A DNA stretch of 64,000 nucleotides from Olsenella sp. Lineage in GTDB: Bacteria; Actinomycetota; Coriobacteriia; Coriobacteriales; Atopobiaceae. Position 1 is the stretch's first letter. Each line of letters opens with the position of its first letter. The stretch spans positions 186,001 to 250,000 of the forward strand of contig JALCMG010000001.1 of NCBI GenBank assembly GCA_022648325.1, read 5' to 3'. Positions 53,440-62,433 of this stretch are shown piece after piece. The notes under the pieces are model-generated. The model was not told the origin of the DNA. It saw only the letters and a program-made list of their open reading frames with translations, and made no database searches. Made by a program: the position numbers and the translations under genes.

Positions 53440-54054
53440 ATGAGCGAGATTGGCTTCCACATCAAGGAGGCGGGGGAGCTCTCCGACGATGAGTTCAACG
53501 CCCTGCGCCGTCACTACCTTGTCTATGCCTGGGCCGAGAGGGACGAGCACCGCAACCTGCACCGGGACCTTGACGCCATATACACCGAGATAGACGGGCT
53601 TGTCGCCAGGGGCGGGCTGCTGCCAATCGTGAACTCGCTCAACACGTGCGGGCGCATTGTGATTTTCTCGACGGAGTCCTCGACGCTGGCGCTGCGCGAG
53701 TTTCAGCAGGCCATGCTGGTGGAGGACAAGACCGTCCACCTGGTGCCCGAGGACTCGCCCAGCACCGCGATGCTTGACACCCTTGCCCCAAACGACCTGC
53801 TGATTGTTGTGACAACATCGAACGGGTTCGCTCGCAGGCAGCGAGCGGTCATCGAGCGGTGCCGTGCCTACAAAGCAATTGTGACGGCAAGCGAGGACCC
53901 AGCGCTGCACGCCATCTTCGACGACGTGCTGGCTTTTGGCAAAGACGCGGGCGAGGGGTCGTCGCTTCACCGGATCTATGCGACGTTTGGGGTCACGTAC
54001 TTCTTCGACCGGCTGTTTGCCCAGTACGCACGGGCGTTTGATCCGTTGCTTTAG
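53440..54054 (+). CDS. SIS-domain protein (RpiR-like without the HTH domain)
   Basis: A 204-residue protein. From about residue 50 it resembles the sugar-isomerase (SIS) domain of RpiR regulators (GRIVIFSTESSTLALREFQQ; PNDLLIVVTTSNGFARRQRA; IYATFGVTYFFDRLF), with a small N-terminal helix region in place of the usual 75-residue HTH. No HTH is encoded upstream in the same frame. It could be a truncated regulator or a sugar-phosphate-binding protein in its own right. Start at 53440 has GGGAGG. Confidence 0.68.
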   Translation: MSEIGFHIKEAGELSDDEFNALRRHYLVYAWAERDEHRNLHRDLDAIYTEIDGLVARGGLLPIVNSLNTCGRIVIFSTESSTLALREFQQAMLVEDKTVHLVPEDSPSTAMLDTLAPNDLLIVVTTSNGFARRQRAVIERCRAYKAIVTASEDPALHAIFDDVLAFGKDAGEGSSLHRIYATFGVTYFFDRLFAQYARAFDPLL

Positions 54055-54097
54055 GGAGTAACAGGGCTGGAGAAAATCAAGCTTTCGGCGAAAAAAC

Positions 54098-54153
54098 GGC
54101 GTCGGAGGGCTCATCTCGTACGGAATCCCGTCGGAAACGAACCCTCCGGCGCC
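54098..54153. terminator. Hairpin between convergent genes
   Basis: GGCGTCGGAGGG and CCCTCCGGCGCC pair with one mismatch around about 32 nt. An A-run (AAAAAAC) lies left and GGTTTTTG lies right, so it can end transcription in both directions. Confidence 0.6.
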
Positions 54154-54204
54154 AGATTCTCGCCGGAGCAAAGGTTTTTGCAGTGCAGCCTGCGGTGCAG
54201 CCGC

Positions 54205-55623
54205 CTAGTGCGTGGCGCTCTGGCCGCCGGTTGCCTTGCGCGTGCGAGAAGAGCGCTTGGCGCCGGTTGCGGGCTTCTTTGATGCCGTGGGTGCCTTCTT
54301 GGCCGTAGCCGGCTTCTTTCTCGCCGCAGGCTTCTTCGCGGATGCCGCAGGCTTCTTGGCCGCAGGCGCCGCCGGCTTAGAAGCTGCTGCCTCTTCGAGC
54401 ACTGCCTGCAGCCGCGACTTTGCCTCGACCTCACGCGCACGGGCGGCATCGACGGCCTCCTCCGCACGCGTGACCTCGTCTTCCGCTGCGGCCTGCTCGG
54501 ACTTCGCGCTGGCAACCGCTGCCTCTGCTTCCCCGGCAATCCACTCAGCCGAGGAGAGCTCGGCCGCAGCCTTGTCGGCCTCCACCTGGGCATCGTTGCC
54601 CTTGCGGATAGCTTCGTCGAGAAGTGCGGAGATACGGTCCTTCTCGGCCCATGCGTCATGCGCAAGCACAGCCAGGCGCTCTGCCTCCTTGGCGTGCTCA
54701 GCGACGGACTTCTGCTCGGCCTTGCTGCGCTCCTCCGCTGCAGTCAGCATGTCATGCGTCTGGGCCAGGTGCTGCTTTGCCTGCTCGAGCCGCTCCCCGG
54801 CCCCCGCGAGGTCCACACCAGCCACCTTCGCGGCGGCTCGGGCATCCCCCACGATTGATGCCGCGTGTCTACGCTGAAGGCCATTCTCGTCGAGGAGGCA
54901 CGGAACAAGCTGCCTTGCCTCTTCCTGCCACCATCCCCAGCTGTGATCCACGTCGGCACCCCAGTATTCGAAGGTCGCCCCAACGCCGGCAGACTCGAGC
55001 TCGCCCTGGAGCGTACGCTGGGTCTCTCCGGCCTCCTCGCCAGCTCCTGTGCCGCACACAAATGCCAGCTGACGCCCAGACAGGGCCTCTACCAGCAGCG
55101 GGTTCTCGTCAAGCCCACGCGCCAAATCCACCGGCGAGAAGGCGCGCCAGCCATCCGACATAGCATCGCCAACAACCCACGCGGCATCATACGTGCCCGA
55201 GAGCGCGAGAAGCCCACTGTAGAGGTTCGGGCGCCGCAGCATGGCAATCGTTGCGTTGAGGGCACCTATTCCTGCCCCGACAACGATTGGCGCCCCACCG
55301 TCACCGGCTTCCTCGCGCACCAGTTGCGAAAGCTCGTTCTCAACAAGGTCGAAGTACCCGCCCAGACTCGCCAGGCGATAGTCCGTGGGAGCAAAGCCCG
55401 CATACCAGCTGGCTCCGTCAGCAGAATCAACGCAGAAGAGACGTATGCGACCAGCGTCGATGAGCCCTGCCAGGGCATCGACCATGCCGCCCTCCTCCCA
55501 GCTCGCGCAAGAGGAGTCACCCTCGGGAAACACGATAACCGGCCGTCCGGCGGTGCCGTAGAGCATAACGTCGAAGTCCCCGTCGACACCGTCGCGGTGC
55601 AGGGTGAAGTCCTTGGTCTCCAT
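54205..55623 (-). CDS. Esterase-fold protein lacking its Ser nucleophile, with coiled coil and histone-H1-like tail
   Basis: A 472-residue three-part protein. Residues 1 to about 260 look like the esterase D/antigen 85-type alpha/beta hydrolase (VIVFPEGDSSCASWEEGGM; LYSGLLALSGTYDA; WGADVDHSWGWW). The nucleophile elbow, normally G-x-S-x-G, is GAGIG at 116-120, so the Ser is Gly118 and hydrolysis is unlikely. Residues 270-410 are an Ala/Glu/Lys-rich coiled coil. The last 60 residues are a Lys/Ala/Pro tail (KKPAASAKKPAARKKPA) like bacterial H1 proteins, suited to bind nucleic acid or polyphosphate. Start at 55623 has GGAGGC. No signal peptide. Confidence 0.72.
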   Translation of the reverse strand: METKDFTLHRDGVDGDFDVMLYGTAGRPVIVFPEGDSSCASWEEGGMVDALAGLIDAGRIRLFCVDSADGASWYAGFAPTDYRLASLGGYFDLVENELSQLVREEAGDGGAPIVVGAGIGALNATIAMLRRPNLYSGLLALSGTYDAAWVVGDAMSDGWRAFSPVDLARGLDENPLLVEALSGRQLAFVCGTGAGEEAGETQRTLQGELESAGVGATFEYWGADVDHSWGWWQEEARQLVPCLLDENGLQRRHAASIVGDARAAAKVAGVDLAGAGERLEQAKQHLAQTHDMLTAAEERSKAEQKSVAEHAKEAERLAVLAHDAWAEKDRISALLDEAIRKGNDAQVEADKAAAELSSAEWIAGEAEAAVASAKSEQAAAEDEVTRAEEAVDAARAREVEAKSRLQAVLEEAAASKPAAPAAKKPAASAKKPAARKKPATAKKAPTASKKPATGAKRSSRTRKATGGQSATH

Positions 55624-55745
55624 GTTGCCTCCGTCTCGCGTTCCCAGTGCCTCTATTGTGCGCCAACATGTTCTCTTCTGCACCAAACGAGAGAAGAGAG
55701 TGCCGGAAGACCTCGCGAACGGAATGGCTACCGGCAATCTGCACC

Positions 55746-56336
55746 TTAGCTCACCGGCAGATCCGCAAGCCCCCTGCCCGTCGAACGCACGAAATCGCTC
55801 AGGTACTTGTTGACTTCCTCAATCTCCACGCCTGGGTAATCGCCCACGAGCCAGGACCGGTAGGTCTGGAGAACACCTCCGGCAACGTAGTCCGTAAGGA
55901 TGGCAACGGCACGCTTCTCCACCGGCGTGTTAGCAGGAATCCGCTGCTGCACCCACTCACGGAACCTGTTCTCAAGCGCAAAGACAAAGGGCTCCACGCT
56001 CCTCGACTCAACGAGCTTGCGTGTGAGCTCCCTGTTCTGGTCGAGGTATGCACCAACCTGGGTTAGGACTGGCAGCGGGTCCTCGAGAAAGCCGCTCTCC
56101 ACGGCCTTAGAGAGAAACACCGAGATGGTGTCTGCAGTGTCGGACATCACAGACCTCATGAGGTCGTCCACGTTGTCGAAGTGCGCATAGAACGTACCGC
56201 GATTGAGATCTGCCTTCCGAGCAACATCAGAAACCGTAATGCTCTCATAGGGCTTCTCGGCGAGCAGCTCCATGAACGCCTCCTTGAGAAGGCGTATAGA
56301 GCGTTGCGCGTTCCTGTTCATGCCTCGCTCTGCCAT
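55746..56336 (-). CDS. TetR-family transcriptional regulator
   Basis: A 196-residue TetR regulator. The HTH is at residues 10-55 (LLKEAFMELLAEKPYESITV; ARKADLNRGTFYAHFDN). It is divergent from the MMPL transporter over 180 bp and most likely represses it. A GAAGTGC/GCACTTC pair at 56389-56430 in the gap is a weak operator candidate. Start at 56336 (MAERGMNRNAQRS) has GGAGGGAG; a frame to 56357 adds seven residues. Confidence 0.9.
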   Translation of the reverse strand: MAERGMNRNAQRSIRLLKEAFMELLAEKPYESITVSDVARKADLNRGTFYAHFDNVDDLMRSVMSDTADTISVFLSKAVESGFLEDPLPVLTQVGAYLDQNRELTRKLVESRSVEPFVFALENRFREWVQQRIPANTPVEKRAVAILTDYVAGGVLQTYRSWLVGDYPGVEIEEVNKYLSDFVRSTGRGLADLPVS

Positions 56337-56515
56337 ATGCGCTCCCTCCAGACGCAACAGATGACGACGTAAGTGTACAAGTCCAAACGAAGTGCGTGCC
56401 GCGATGGTCCGAAGTTACTCGGTGCACTTCATGATAATTGAATTCGGGTAGAAAACCATCATGTGTTCGACAACAAACAGATGAGTGATTCTTACCCGGA
56501 GGGAGCAGCAAGCAG

Positions 56516-58639
56516 ATGGAACGCCTTTTTCGCGGGGTGCTCCGCCACAGGAAGCTGGTCATCACGCTCTTCGTGATTCTCGCCTGCATCTGTGTGGCGT
56601 ACATACCGCAGGTGAAGATTGATGCCAACATGAGCGATTACCTGCCACCCAGCGCAAAGTCCTCGCAGGACCTCAACGCAATGAAGGAAATCTACGGTAA
56701 TGACATCACTAACGCCCGAATCTATGTGACAGGCATCTCGCAGGTGGATGCAGCGTCATTTGACGAGCAGCTCAAGTCCCAGCCTGGCGTCACCTCAGTC
56801 ACCTGGCTGGGTGATGAGGTCGACCTCGACAAGCCCATGGAGGTCGCCGACGAGGACACCGTCAAGGAATGGTATGACGGCAAGGGTTATCTCTACCAGT
56901 GCGTATTCACGAGCAACGTGAACCAGGCCGAGATAGACTCCATCCGCTCGCAAGCGCAGGCGCTCCCCGGCGCACAGACCGTGGCCATCGACGGCTCGGC
57001 GGTCTCCGATGCCGCCAACCTCGCAACCATCGATACCGACATGGCCAAGATCATGACCATCGCCGTCATCGTGGTGTTTGCGATGGTTCTTCTCAACACC
57101 ACGAGCTACCTGCATCCCATTGTGATGCTGCTCACCATTGGCGTGGCAATTGCGCTCAACATGGGCACCAACATATTTCGCGGCACCATTTCCTCAATCA
57201 CCCAGCTCGTGGCGAGCGTGCTGCAGCTGGCAGTCTCGATGGACTACTCAATCGTGCTTCTCACCAACTTTGGCCGCTATCGTCAGAAGACAGACGACCA
57301 GTTCGAGGCCATGGTCAAGGCAATGACCAAGTCCTTCCCCGTCATCATCTCCTCTGCGGCCGTCACGTTCTTTGGCTTCCTCTCGCTGGCGGCCATGCAG
57401 TTCCTCATCGGCGCCGACATGGGCATTGCCCTGGCCAAGGGCATCGTATGCTCGTTCTTCTCGATTACGCTCTTCATGCCTTGCCTGCTGTACAACATGC
57501 GCAACGCCGTCGAGAAGACCTCGCACGAACCGTTCTTCAAGTCCTTCAACCGCATGGCAAAGGTGTGCCGCACCGGTGCGGTGCCTGCGCTCATCATCGC
57601 GCTGGTGCTTGCCGTTCCCGCCCTCAAGGCATCTGGCGCCGTGAGCTTCACGTATGGCTCTGCAGCCAACATCGCGCAGGACTCGCAGGTCAAGATTGAC
57701 GGCGACATCATCAACCAGGCGTTTGGCGAGTCTCAGACTTGGGCCATCATGGTTCCCGAGGGCAACTGGGCGGAGGAGAACGCCCTGGTGGACGAGCTCA
57801 AGGCCCTCCCCACCACCAAGAGCGTGCTCTCGTACTCCACGGTTGCCGGCTCGGCCCTTCCGCACGAGCTTGCGGACGAGAGCCAGGTAAAGCAGCTGCT
57901 CAACGGCGGCTGGAGCCGCATAGTGCTCACCTCGAACATCCCCGACGAGTCCAAGGGCGCCTTTGACCTCGTGACCACTGTGCGCAACATCTGCCAGGAG
58001 CACTACGGCGACAACTACAAGCTCGCCGGCAACGCCGTGAGCTACGCGGACATCAAGGCGGTCACCACGACGGACAACACCACCGTCAAGATGGCCTCGA
58101 TCCTCGCGATTGGCACCGTGCTTCTCGTGATGTTCAAGAGCATCTCGATCCCCATCATCCTGGTGAGCGCCATCGAGGTCTCGATCTGGATTAACGAGGC
58201 CGTGCCGTACTTCACCGGCGACACGATCAACTTTGTGGCCTTCCTCGTAATCGATGCCGTACAGCTCGGTGCGGCCGTAGACTATGCCATCATCTTCACC
58301 GAGGAGTACCTGGCGCGCCGCAAGCGCATGGGCAAGAGGGATGCGGCGTTCCAGTCGGTCGAGAAGACCGCCCAACCAATCATCACCTCGAGCTCGATTC
58401 TGATCCTTGCCTGCGTTGGCATCACCATTGCCGTTTCGAGCCCCATGATCCAGCAGGTCGGCGAGCTCATCGCCCGTGGCGCTCTCATCTCTGTCATCGA
58501 GATCTTCTTCGTGCTGCCGCTGCTCTTCGAGCTGCTTGACGGCTTTGTGCGCCACACCAGCTACAAGATCGGCTTCTACCAGGAGGGCAAGGGGAAGAAC
58601 TCCCTGCCGGACTCCCCTGAGGCTAATCCCACGGCTTAG
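56516..58639 (+). CDS. MMPL/RND-superfamily transporter
   Basis: A 707-residue protein with 12 membrane segments in two halves and two large extracellular loops. The transmembrane Asp-Tyr pairs of proton-coupled MMPL proteins are in VSMDYSIVLLTNF and AAVDYAIIFTEEY. Gram-positive MMPL proteins move lipids, antimicrobial compounds or envelope precursors; the substrate here is unknown. It is followed 66 bp later by the YhgE-type gene, probably the same transcript. Start at 56516 has GGAGGGAG. Confidence 0.92.
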   Translation: MERLFRGVLRHRKLVITLFVILACICVAYIPQVKIDANMSDYLPPSAKSSQDLNAMKEIYGNDITNARIYVTGISQVDAASFDEQLKSQPGVTSVTWLGDEVDLDKPMEVADEDTVKEWYDGKGYLYQCVFTSNVNQAEIDSIRSQAQALPGAQTVAIDGSAVSDAANLATIDTDMAKIMTIAVIVVFAMVLLNTTSYLHPIVMLLTIGVAIALNMGTNIFRGTISSITQLVASVLQLAVSMDYSIVLLTNFGRYRQKTDDQFEAMVKAMTKSFPVIISSAAVTFFGFLSLAAMQFLIGADMGIALAKGIVCSFFSITLFMPCLLYNMRNAVEKTSHEPFFKSFNRMAKVCRTGAVPALIIALVLAVPALKASGAVSFTYGSAANIAQDSQVKIDGDIINQAFGESQTWAIMVPEGNWAEENALVDELKALPTTKSVLSYSTVAGSALPHELADESQVKQLLNGGWSRIVLTSNIPDESKGAFDLVTTVRNICQEHYGDNYKLAGNAVSYADIKAVTTTDNTTVKMASILAIGTVLLVMFKSISIPIILVSAIEVSIWINEAVPYFTGDTINFVAFLVIDAVQLGAAVDYAIIFTEEYLARRKRMGKRDAAFQSVEKTAQPIITSSSILILACVGITIAVSSPMIQQVGELIARGALISVIEIFFVLPLLFELLDGFVRHTSYKIGFYQEGKGKNSLPDSPEANPTA

Positions 58640-58705
58640 AGCCGGGGACCACCGTATCGACCACGCGACGGGCACAACCCGCCCCAGACGTTTGGAGTGA
58701 CAGCA

Positions 58706-61270
58706 ATGACCACCAAGAACAAGAAGCGCGTTGCCGAGAAGAGTATCCCCTCGCTTGGGCGCAAAGCCCTCGTGGGGACCATGGGAACGCTCATGGGCTT
58801 CACGATGTGTGTGCCGTTCGGCACCACGCAGGCTCTCGCCGACGAGGTTAACGGACAGTCGACCGAGCCGGATTCCAACGCACAGACCAGCGAATCCCAG
58901 AGCGCAAAGACCGAGGTCGTCTACGCGAGGACCGATGCCACGGGCAAGAAGAGCGGCATCTACGTTGTGAACGACTTCGATACCCCCACGGCCCAGACGG
59001 TGACCGACCCGGGTACTTACACCAAGGTTCAGAACCTCTCGACTTCCGAGGAGCTCACCAACGTAGACGGCGGAGTCACCCTCACCACAACCGCCAACGA
59101 GCCGCTCTACTACCAGGGCGACCTTGACGCCTCGACGCAGCTCCCCTGGGACATCCAGGTGACCTATCGCCTGGATGGCAAGGTCGTCTCGCCTGACGAG
59201 CTCTCTGGAAAGAGCGGAAAGCTCGACATCGAGCTCAAGGTGACCGGAGTCGATGACGACTCCGCCACCTCGGACTTTGCCAAGAGCTTCATGGTTCAGG
59301 CGCAGGGCACCTTCCCCAACGACAACTTCCACCTGGATGACTCCGACGACGGCACCGTAGCCGTGGTTGGCGACAACACCCTTGTCACCTACCTGCTAAT
59401 CCCCGGCACCAACGGTGACTGGCACATCACCGGTGACGCAACCAACTTCACCTACTCTGGCTGGCAGATAAGCGCCATGCCGCTCTCGATGAATCTCAAT
59501 GTGCGTGACGCCGACACCTCCAAGCTCACGGACGCCACGTCCAAGCTTACCGATGGCGTAGATCAGCTCGCCTCCGGCGGGCACGACCTCGCGAGCGCGC
59601 TCGACCTCATCAACGCCGGCGCGGGCAGCGCTCAGGATGGCTCTGGCGAGCTAGCGAGCGGTGCGGACCAGCTCGCCACGGGCACCGGCGAGGCCGTGAG
59701 CGGAGCGACGCAGCTCTCCTCGGGTGCCGCGCAGCTGTCCGGTGGCCTGGACTCCCTCGACGCCGGCGCGCAAAGCGCGAAGGCGGGCTCCGCTCGGCTT
59801 GCAGGTGGTGCCGCCCAGCTCAAGGCTGCCCTAGAGGAGAAGGACGGTTCCCTTGACGCCCTGAAGTCAGGCGCCTCGCAGGTAGCCGATGGCACGCAGC
59901 AGCTCTACGATACGCTCTCGACCACGCTGCCGCAGCAGCTTGCCGGCATGAACTCCCAGCTCAACACTGCAAAGCAATCCGTCGACGGCATCCAGCAGGA
60001 GCTTGCCGCAATCCAGTCCTCCACGCAGAGCATGGGCGAGCAGGGCAAGACGGCCGTCTCGCAGGCCGAGACCGTGAAGGCAGACCTTGAGGCGCTCTCG
60101 CAGGCCACCTCGGGCATGGGAACCGCGCTTGGCTCTGCGGGCACGAGCGCCGGCACGGCAGCGGCCAAGGCGACGGCGGCACAGGGACAGGCCTCCCAGG
60201 CAGCAGCCGATGCGACCACCGCCTATAACACGCTTGCCCAGCTTGACAAGGACACAACACTCACTGCAGACCAGAAGCAGGCTGTCGAGAACGCCATGGC
60301 ATCCGCTAAGAGCGCTGCCGACAACAGCTCCGCTGCCGCAGGGACTGCCGGAAGCGCGGCTAGCGATGCGTCCACCGCAGCCAGCACGATCCAGACGCTG
60401 GCAACGGGAATGGAGGGTATGAGCTCGACAGCGCAGCAGCTCCAGAGCGACGCGCGGGCTCTGAGCAGCACACTCTCCTCACTCGAGGGAAACGCGGCCG
60501 AAGGAACCGGGATTCAGAGGGTGCTCGCACAGTCCAAGACCGTGCTCGAGCAGTCGAATGAACTTGTGCAGAGCTCGAAAGACATGGTGAGCGACGCACA
60601 GCAGCAGCTTGCGGGCGTTGACCTCACAGGCCTCAAGACGCTCAACGACGGCGCGCACCAGGTGTCCGCCGGCGTCGACACGCTTGCCGGCTCGCTCCAG
60701 ACGGGCGGCGAGCTCACGGGCGGCGTCGATGCGCTTGCGTCTGGCGCGTCGAGCCTCGACAGCGGACTTGGCGCGCTCACGGCTGGTACCGCCTCCGCGA
60801 AGGACGGCGCAAAGCGCCTCTCGGCAGGCATCGACACGCTGAGCAGCGGCTCCACCAAGCTCGACGCCGGCACCAAGGCCCTCGCGGCAGGTGCCCATAG
60901 CCTGGATAGCGGTCTTGGCACGCTCGCCGATGGTACCTCGCAGGCAGCCGACGGCAGCCATACCCTCTCCGACGGCCTGGACGAGCTCCAGCAGTCCGTC
61001 GACGGGATGGACGAGAAGGTTCTGGATGAGCTGCAGAACACTATCGACGAAAAGCTTGGCTGCGGTTATCAGCTGCACTCCTTCGTTGAGCCAAGCAACA
61101 CCAATGTGCACGAGGTGCAGTTTGTCTACGTCGTCAGCGGCGTGAAGAGCGCCGATGACAACAGCAGCTCCGACGACCAGTCGCAGCAGGCATCCGATGA
61201 CGAGCAGCAGAACCCGTCGTTCTTTGACCGCCTCGCCGCTCTCTTCAACGGCGGCAACAGGGACGAGTGA
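58706..61270 (+). CDS. Secreted YhgE/Pip-like repeat protein
   Basis: An 854-residue protein with a signal peptide (residues 1 to about 45) and an N-terminal domain of about 200 residues. A long region follows of 7-residue-type repeats (LASGADQLATGTGEAVSG; LDSGLGALTAGTASAKDG) split into two blocks by an Ala/Gln-rich coiled coil. Such repeats (X-LA/LS-X-G) occur in YhgE/Pip phage-infection-type proteins. The C-terminus is acidic and Gln-rich (DDQSQQASDDEQQ) and I see no membrane anchor or sorting signal, unlike YhgE. It probably works outside the membrane with the MMPL transporter. GTG 58697 is an alternative start. Confidence 0.8.
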   Translation: MTTKNKKRVAEKSIPSLGRKALVGTMGTLMGFTMCVPFGTTQALADEVNGQSTEPDSNAQTSESQSAKTEVVYARTDATGKKSGIYVVNDFDTPTAQTVTDPGTYTKVQNLSTSEELTNVDGGVTLTTTANEPLYYQGDLDASTQLPWDIQVTYRLDGKVVSPDELSGKSGKLDIELKVTGVDDDSATSDFAKSFMVQAQGTFPNDNFHLDDSDDGTVAVVGDNTLVTYLLIPGTNGDWHITGDATNFTYSGWQISAMPLSMNLNVRDADTSKLTDATSKLTDGVDQLASGGHDLASALDLINAGAGSAQDGSGELASGADQLATGTGEAVSGATQLSSGAAQLSGGLDSLDAGAQSAKAGSARLAGGAAQLKAALEEKDGSLDALKSGASQVADGTQQLYDTLSTTLPQQLAGMNSQLNTAKQSVDGIQQELAAIQSSTQSMGEQGKTAVSQAETVKADLEALSQATSGMGTALGSAGTSAGTAAAKATAAQGQASQAAADATTAYNTLAQLDKDTTLTADQKQAVENAMASAKSAADNSSAAAGTAGSAASDASTAASTIQTLATGMEGMSSTAQQLQSDARALSSTLSSLEGNAAEGTGIQRVLAQSKTVLEQSNELVQSSKDMVSDAQQQLAGVDLTGLKTLNDGAHQVSAGVDTLAGSLQTGGELTGGVDALASGASSLDSGLGALTAGTASAKDGAKRLSAGIDTLSSGSTKLDAGTKALAAGAHSLDSGLGTLADGTSQAADGSHTLSDGLDELQQSVDGMDEKVLDELQNTIDEKLGCGYQLHSFVEPSNTNVHEVQFVYVVSGVKSADDNSSSDDQSQQASDDEQQNPSFFDRLAALFNGGNRDE

Positions 61271-61334
61271 GACAAAGGGACTGTCCCTTTGTCTCAAAAC
61301 GATGCCGGGAGGTCTCGCGCGAGGCCTCCCGGCA
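61269..61334. terminator. Two hairpins after the YhgE-like gene
   Basis: GAGACAAAGGGA / TCCCTTTGTCTC (loop CTG) overlaps the stop codon. Next, ATGCCGGGAGGTCTC pairs with GAGGCCTCCCGGCAT around GCGC with a small mismatch. Together they end both convergent transcripts. Confidence 0.8.
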
Positions 61335-61343
61335 TCTGTTATC

Positions 61344-61724
61344 TCATTTGGGGAGCTTGCCTTCATCCTGCGCACGTCGGATGGCCATCTCCATGTGGGC
61401 CAACATGGGGCCCGAGGAGGACGTCTCCGGCAGAGGCTCACCATGGAACGAGTTGTCGAAGAGCACGCTCACCACATCATCTAGTGGGCTCTTGTAGCCA
61501 TCGTCCGAGGCCTTGAGGCCCTGCACGTCGTAGCCAGATGCCTCAAGAGCAAACGCAATCACACTTGTCTCGACGCCCAGGTCTGCGGCCACCTCGGGCA
61601 AGGTCTTCTCGGCGTCAACGTCCTCGATGCCCATCTCGGAGAGGAGGCTAGGAAGATCCGGGTACTTCGCAAAAAGCGTTCCCGCCGGCAGGTTGAGGTC
61701 GATAACGTTCTTCTCGTCCACCAC
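61344..61724 (-). CDS. DUF1858-type small protein
   Basis: A 126-residue protein. The N-terminal NVIDLNLPAGTLFAKYPDLP, then LLSEMGIEDVD, resembles DUF1858 domains, often found near redox or Fe-S enzymes and of unknown function. Start is GTG 61724, ten bases after the deformylase-like stop, with GGGAGG upstream; an open frame further upstream overlaps that gene. Probably cotranscribed with it. Confidence 0.65.
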   Translation of the reverse strand: MVDEKNVIDLNLPAGTLFAKYPDLPSLLSEMGIEDVDAEKTLPEVAADLGVETSVIAFALEASGYDVQGLKASDDGYKSPLDDVVSVLFDNSFHGEPLPETSSSGPMLAHMEMAIRRAQDEGKLPK

Positions 61725-61734
61725 CGCTGCCTCC

Positions 61735-62154
61735 CTAGACCAGCTTGCCATTGCAGTGGTCGACCATATGCTGCACCATCTGGGCCTCCCAGCCGGTAAG
61801 GTCACGACGGCGCGGCACAAACTTGCCGTCGACCAGCTCGTCATAGGAGACCTTCACCTTGCCGTAGCGGGTAACCTTGGAGGGCTCGTCATGCGAGAGG
61901 CAGCCCTCGACGGTACGCGTGGCGTTAAGGCCCATCATGATGCGAGGGTTGTAGAGCACGTGGGCATCACCGTTGTCGTCGAGGTAGACAACGACCGCCT
62001 TGGTCTCGCCAATCTGGTTGGCCGCCAGGCAGGCTCCGTCCTCGACGGAACGGAGGGTATCAATGAGGTCCTGCGCCAGGGGTGCGTCCTCGGGCGTGGC
62101 ACGCTGGCACTTCTTAGAGAGGATGGCGTCGTCCTTGCAGAGCTCGCGAATCAT
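61735..62154 (-). CDS. Peptide deformylase homologue lacking the catalytic Glu
   Basis: A 139-residue protein of the short clostridial (type III) deformylase group, which removes formyl from nascent proteins. Motif 1 is GACLAANQIG, motif 2 EGCLS with the metal ligand Cys85, and motif 3, normally HEIDH, is QHMVDH: ligands His129 and His133 are kept but the general base Glu is Met130. It probably binds metal without deformylating, unless a nearby residue substitutes. A true deformylase would be needed elsewhere. Start at 62154 (MIRELCKDDA) is set by AAAGGA; ATG 62160 is too close to it. Confidence 0.85.
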   Translation of the reverse strand: MIRELCKDDAILSKKCQRATPEDAPLAQDLIDTLRSVEDGACLAANQIGETKAVVVYLDDNGDAHVLYNPRIMMGLNATRTVEGCLSHDEPSKVTRYGKVKVSYDELVDGKFVPRRRDLTGWEAQMVQHMVDHCNGKLV

Positions 62155-62282
62155 GCTCATTCCTTTCGGGAGGGATATTGGGCCGGATTGGGTCCCACTA
62201 GCCATTTTCAAGCAGGACATATCTTACCGCCCATGCGGCGTGGCGAGAAGTTCTCAGCGAGTGATTGGGGTAAGCCGCGCAT

Positions 62283-62320
62283 TCCGATCGTTTAGCAACG
62301 GCTAACCGATCGGAAAATGC
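62283..62320. other. Hairpin with CCGATCG stem
   Basis: TTCCGATCG and CGATCGGAA flank a short inner stem (TTTAG/CTAA). It is similar in stem and following sequence to the terminator at 62339-62375. Confidence 0.45.
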
Positions 62321-62338
62321 GGGGATGCTCTCCAAATG

Positions 62339-62375
62339 AAAAAACCGAGCGGTTAGGCCCACCCCAACCGCTCGG
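62339..62375 (-). terminator. Rho-independent terminator of the radical SAM gene
   Basis: On the minus strand, CCGAGCGGTT (62375-62366) and AACCGCTCGG (62354-62345) form a perfect 10-bp stem around 11 nt, followed by a run of six T. Confidence 0.85.
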
Positions 62376-62433
62376 AAATTGCAGATAACCACCGGACGCA
62401 CAGCCCGCACTAAGCGTCTGGCAAGAGAACCAC

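Noticed and set aside
57248..59332. A 694-codon minus-strand frame across the MMPL and YhgE-like genes
   Set aside because: Antisense shadow covering the end of one gene and the start of another.
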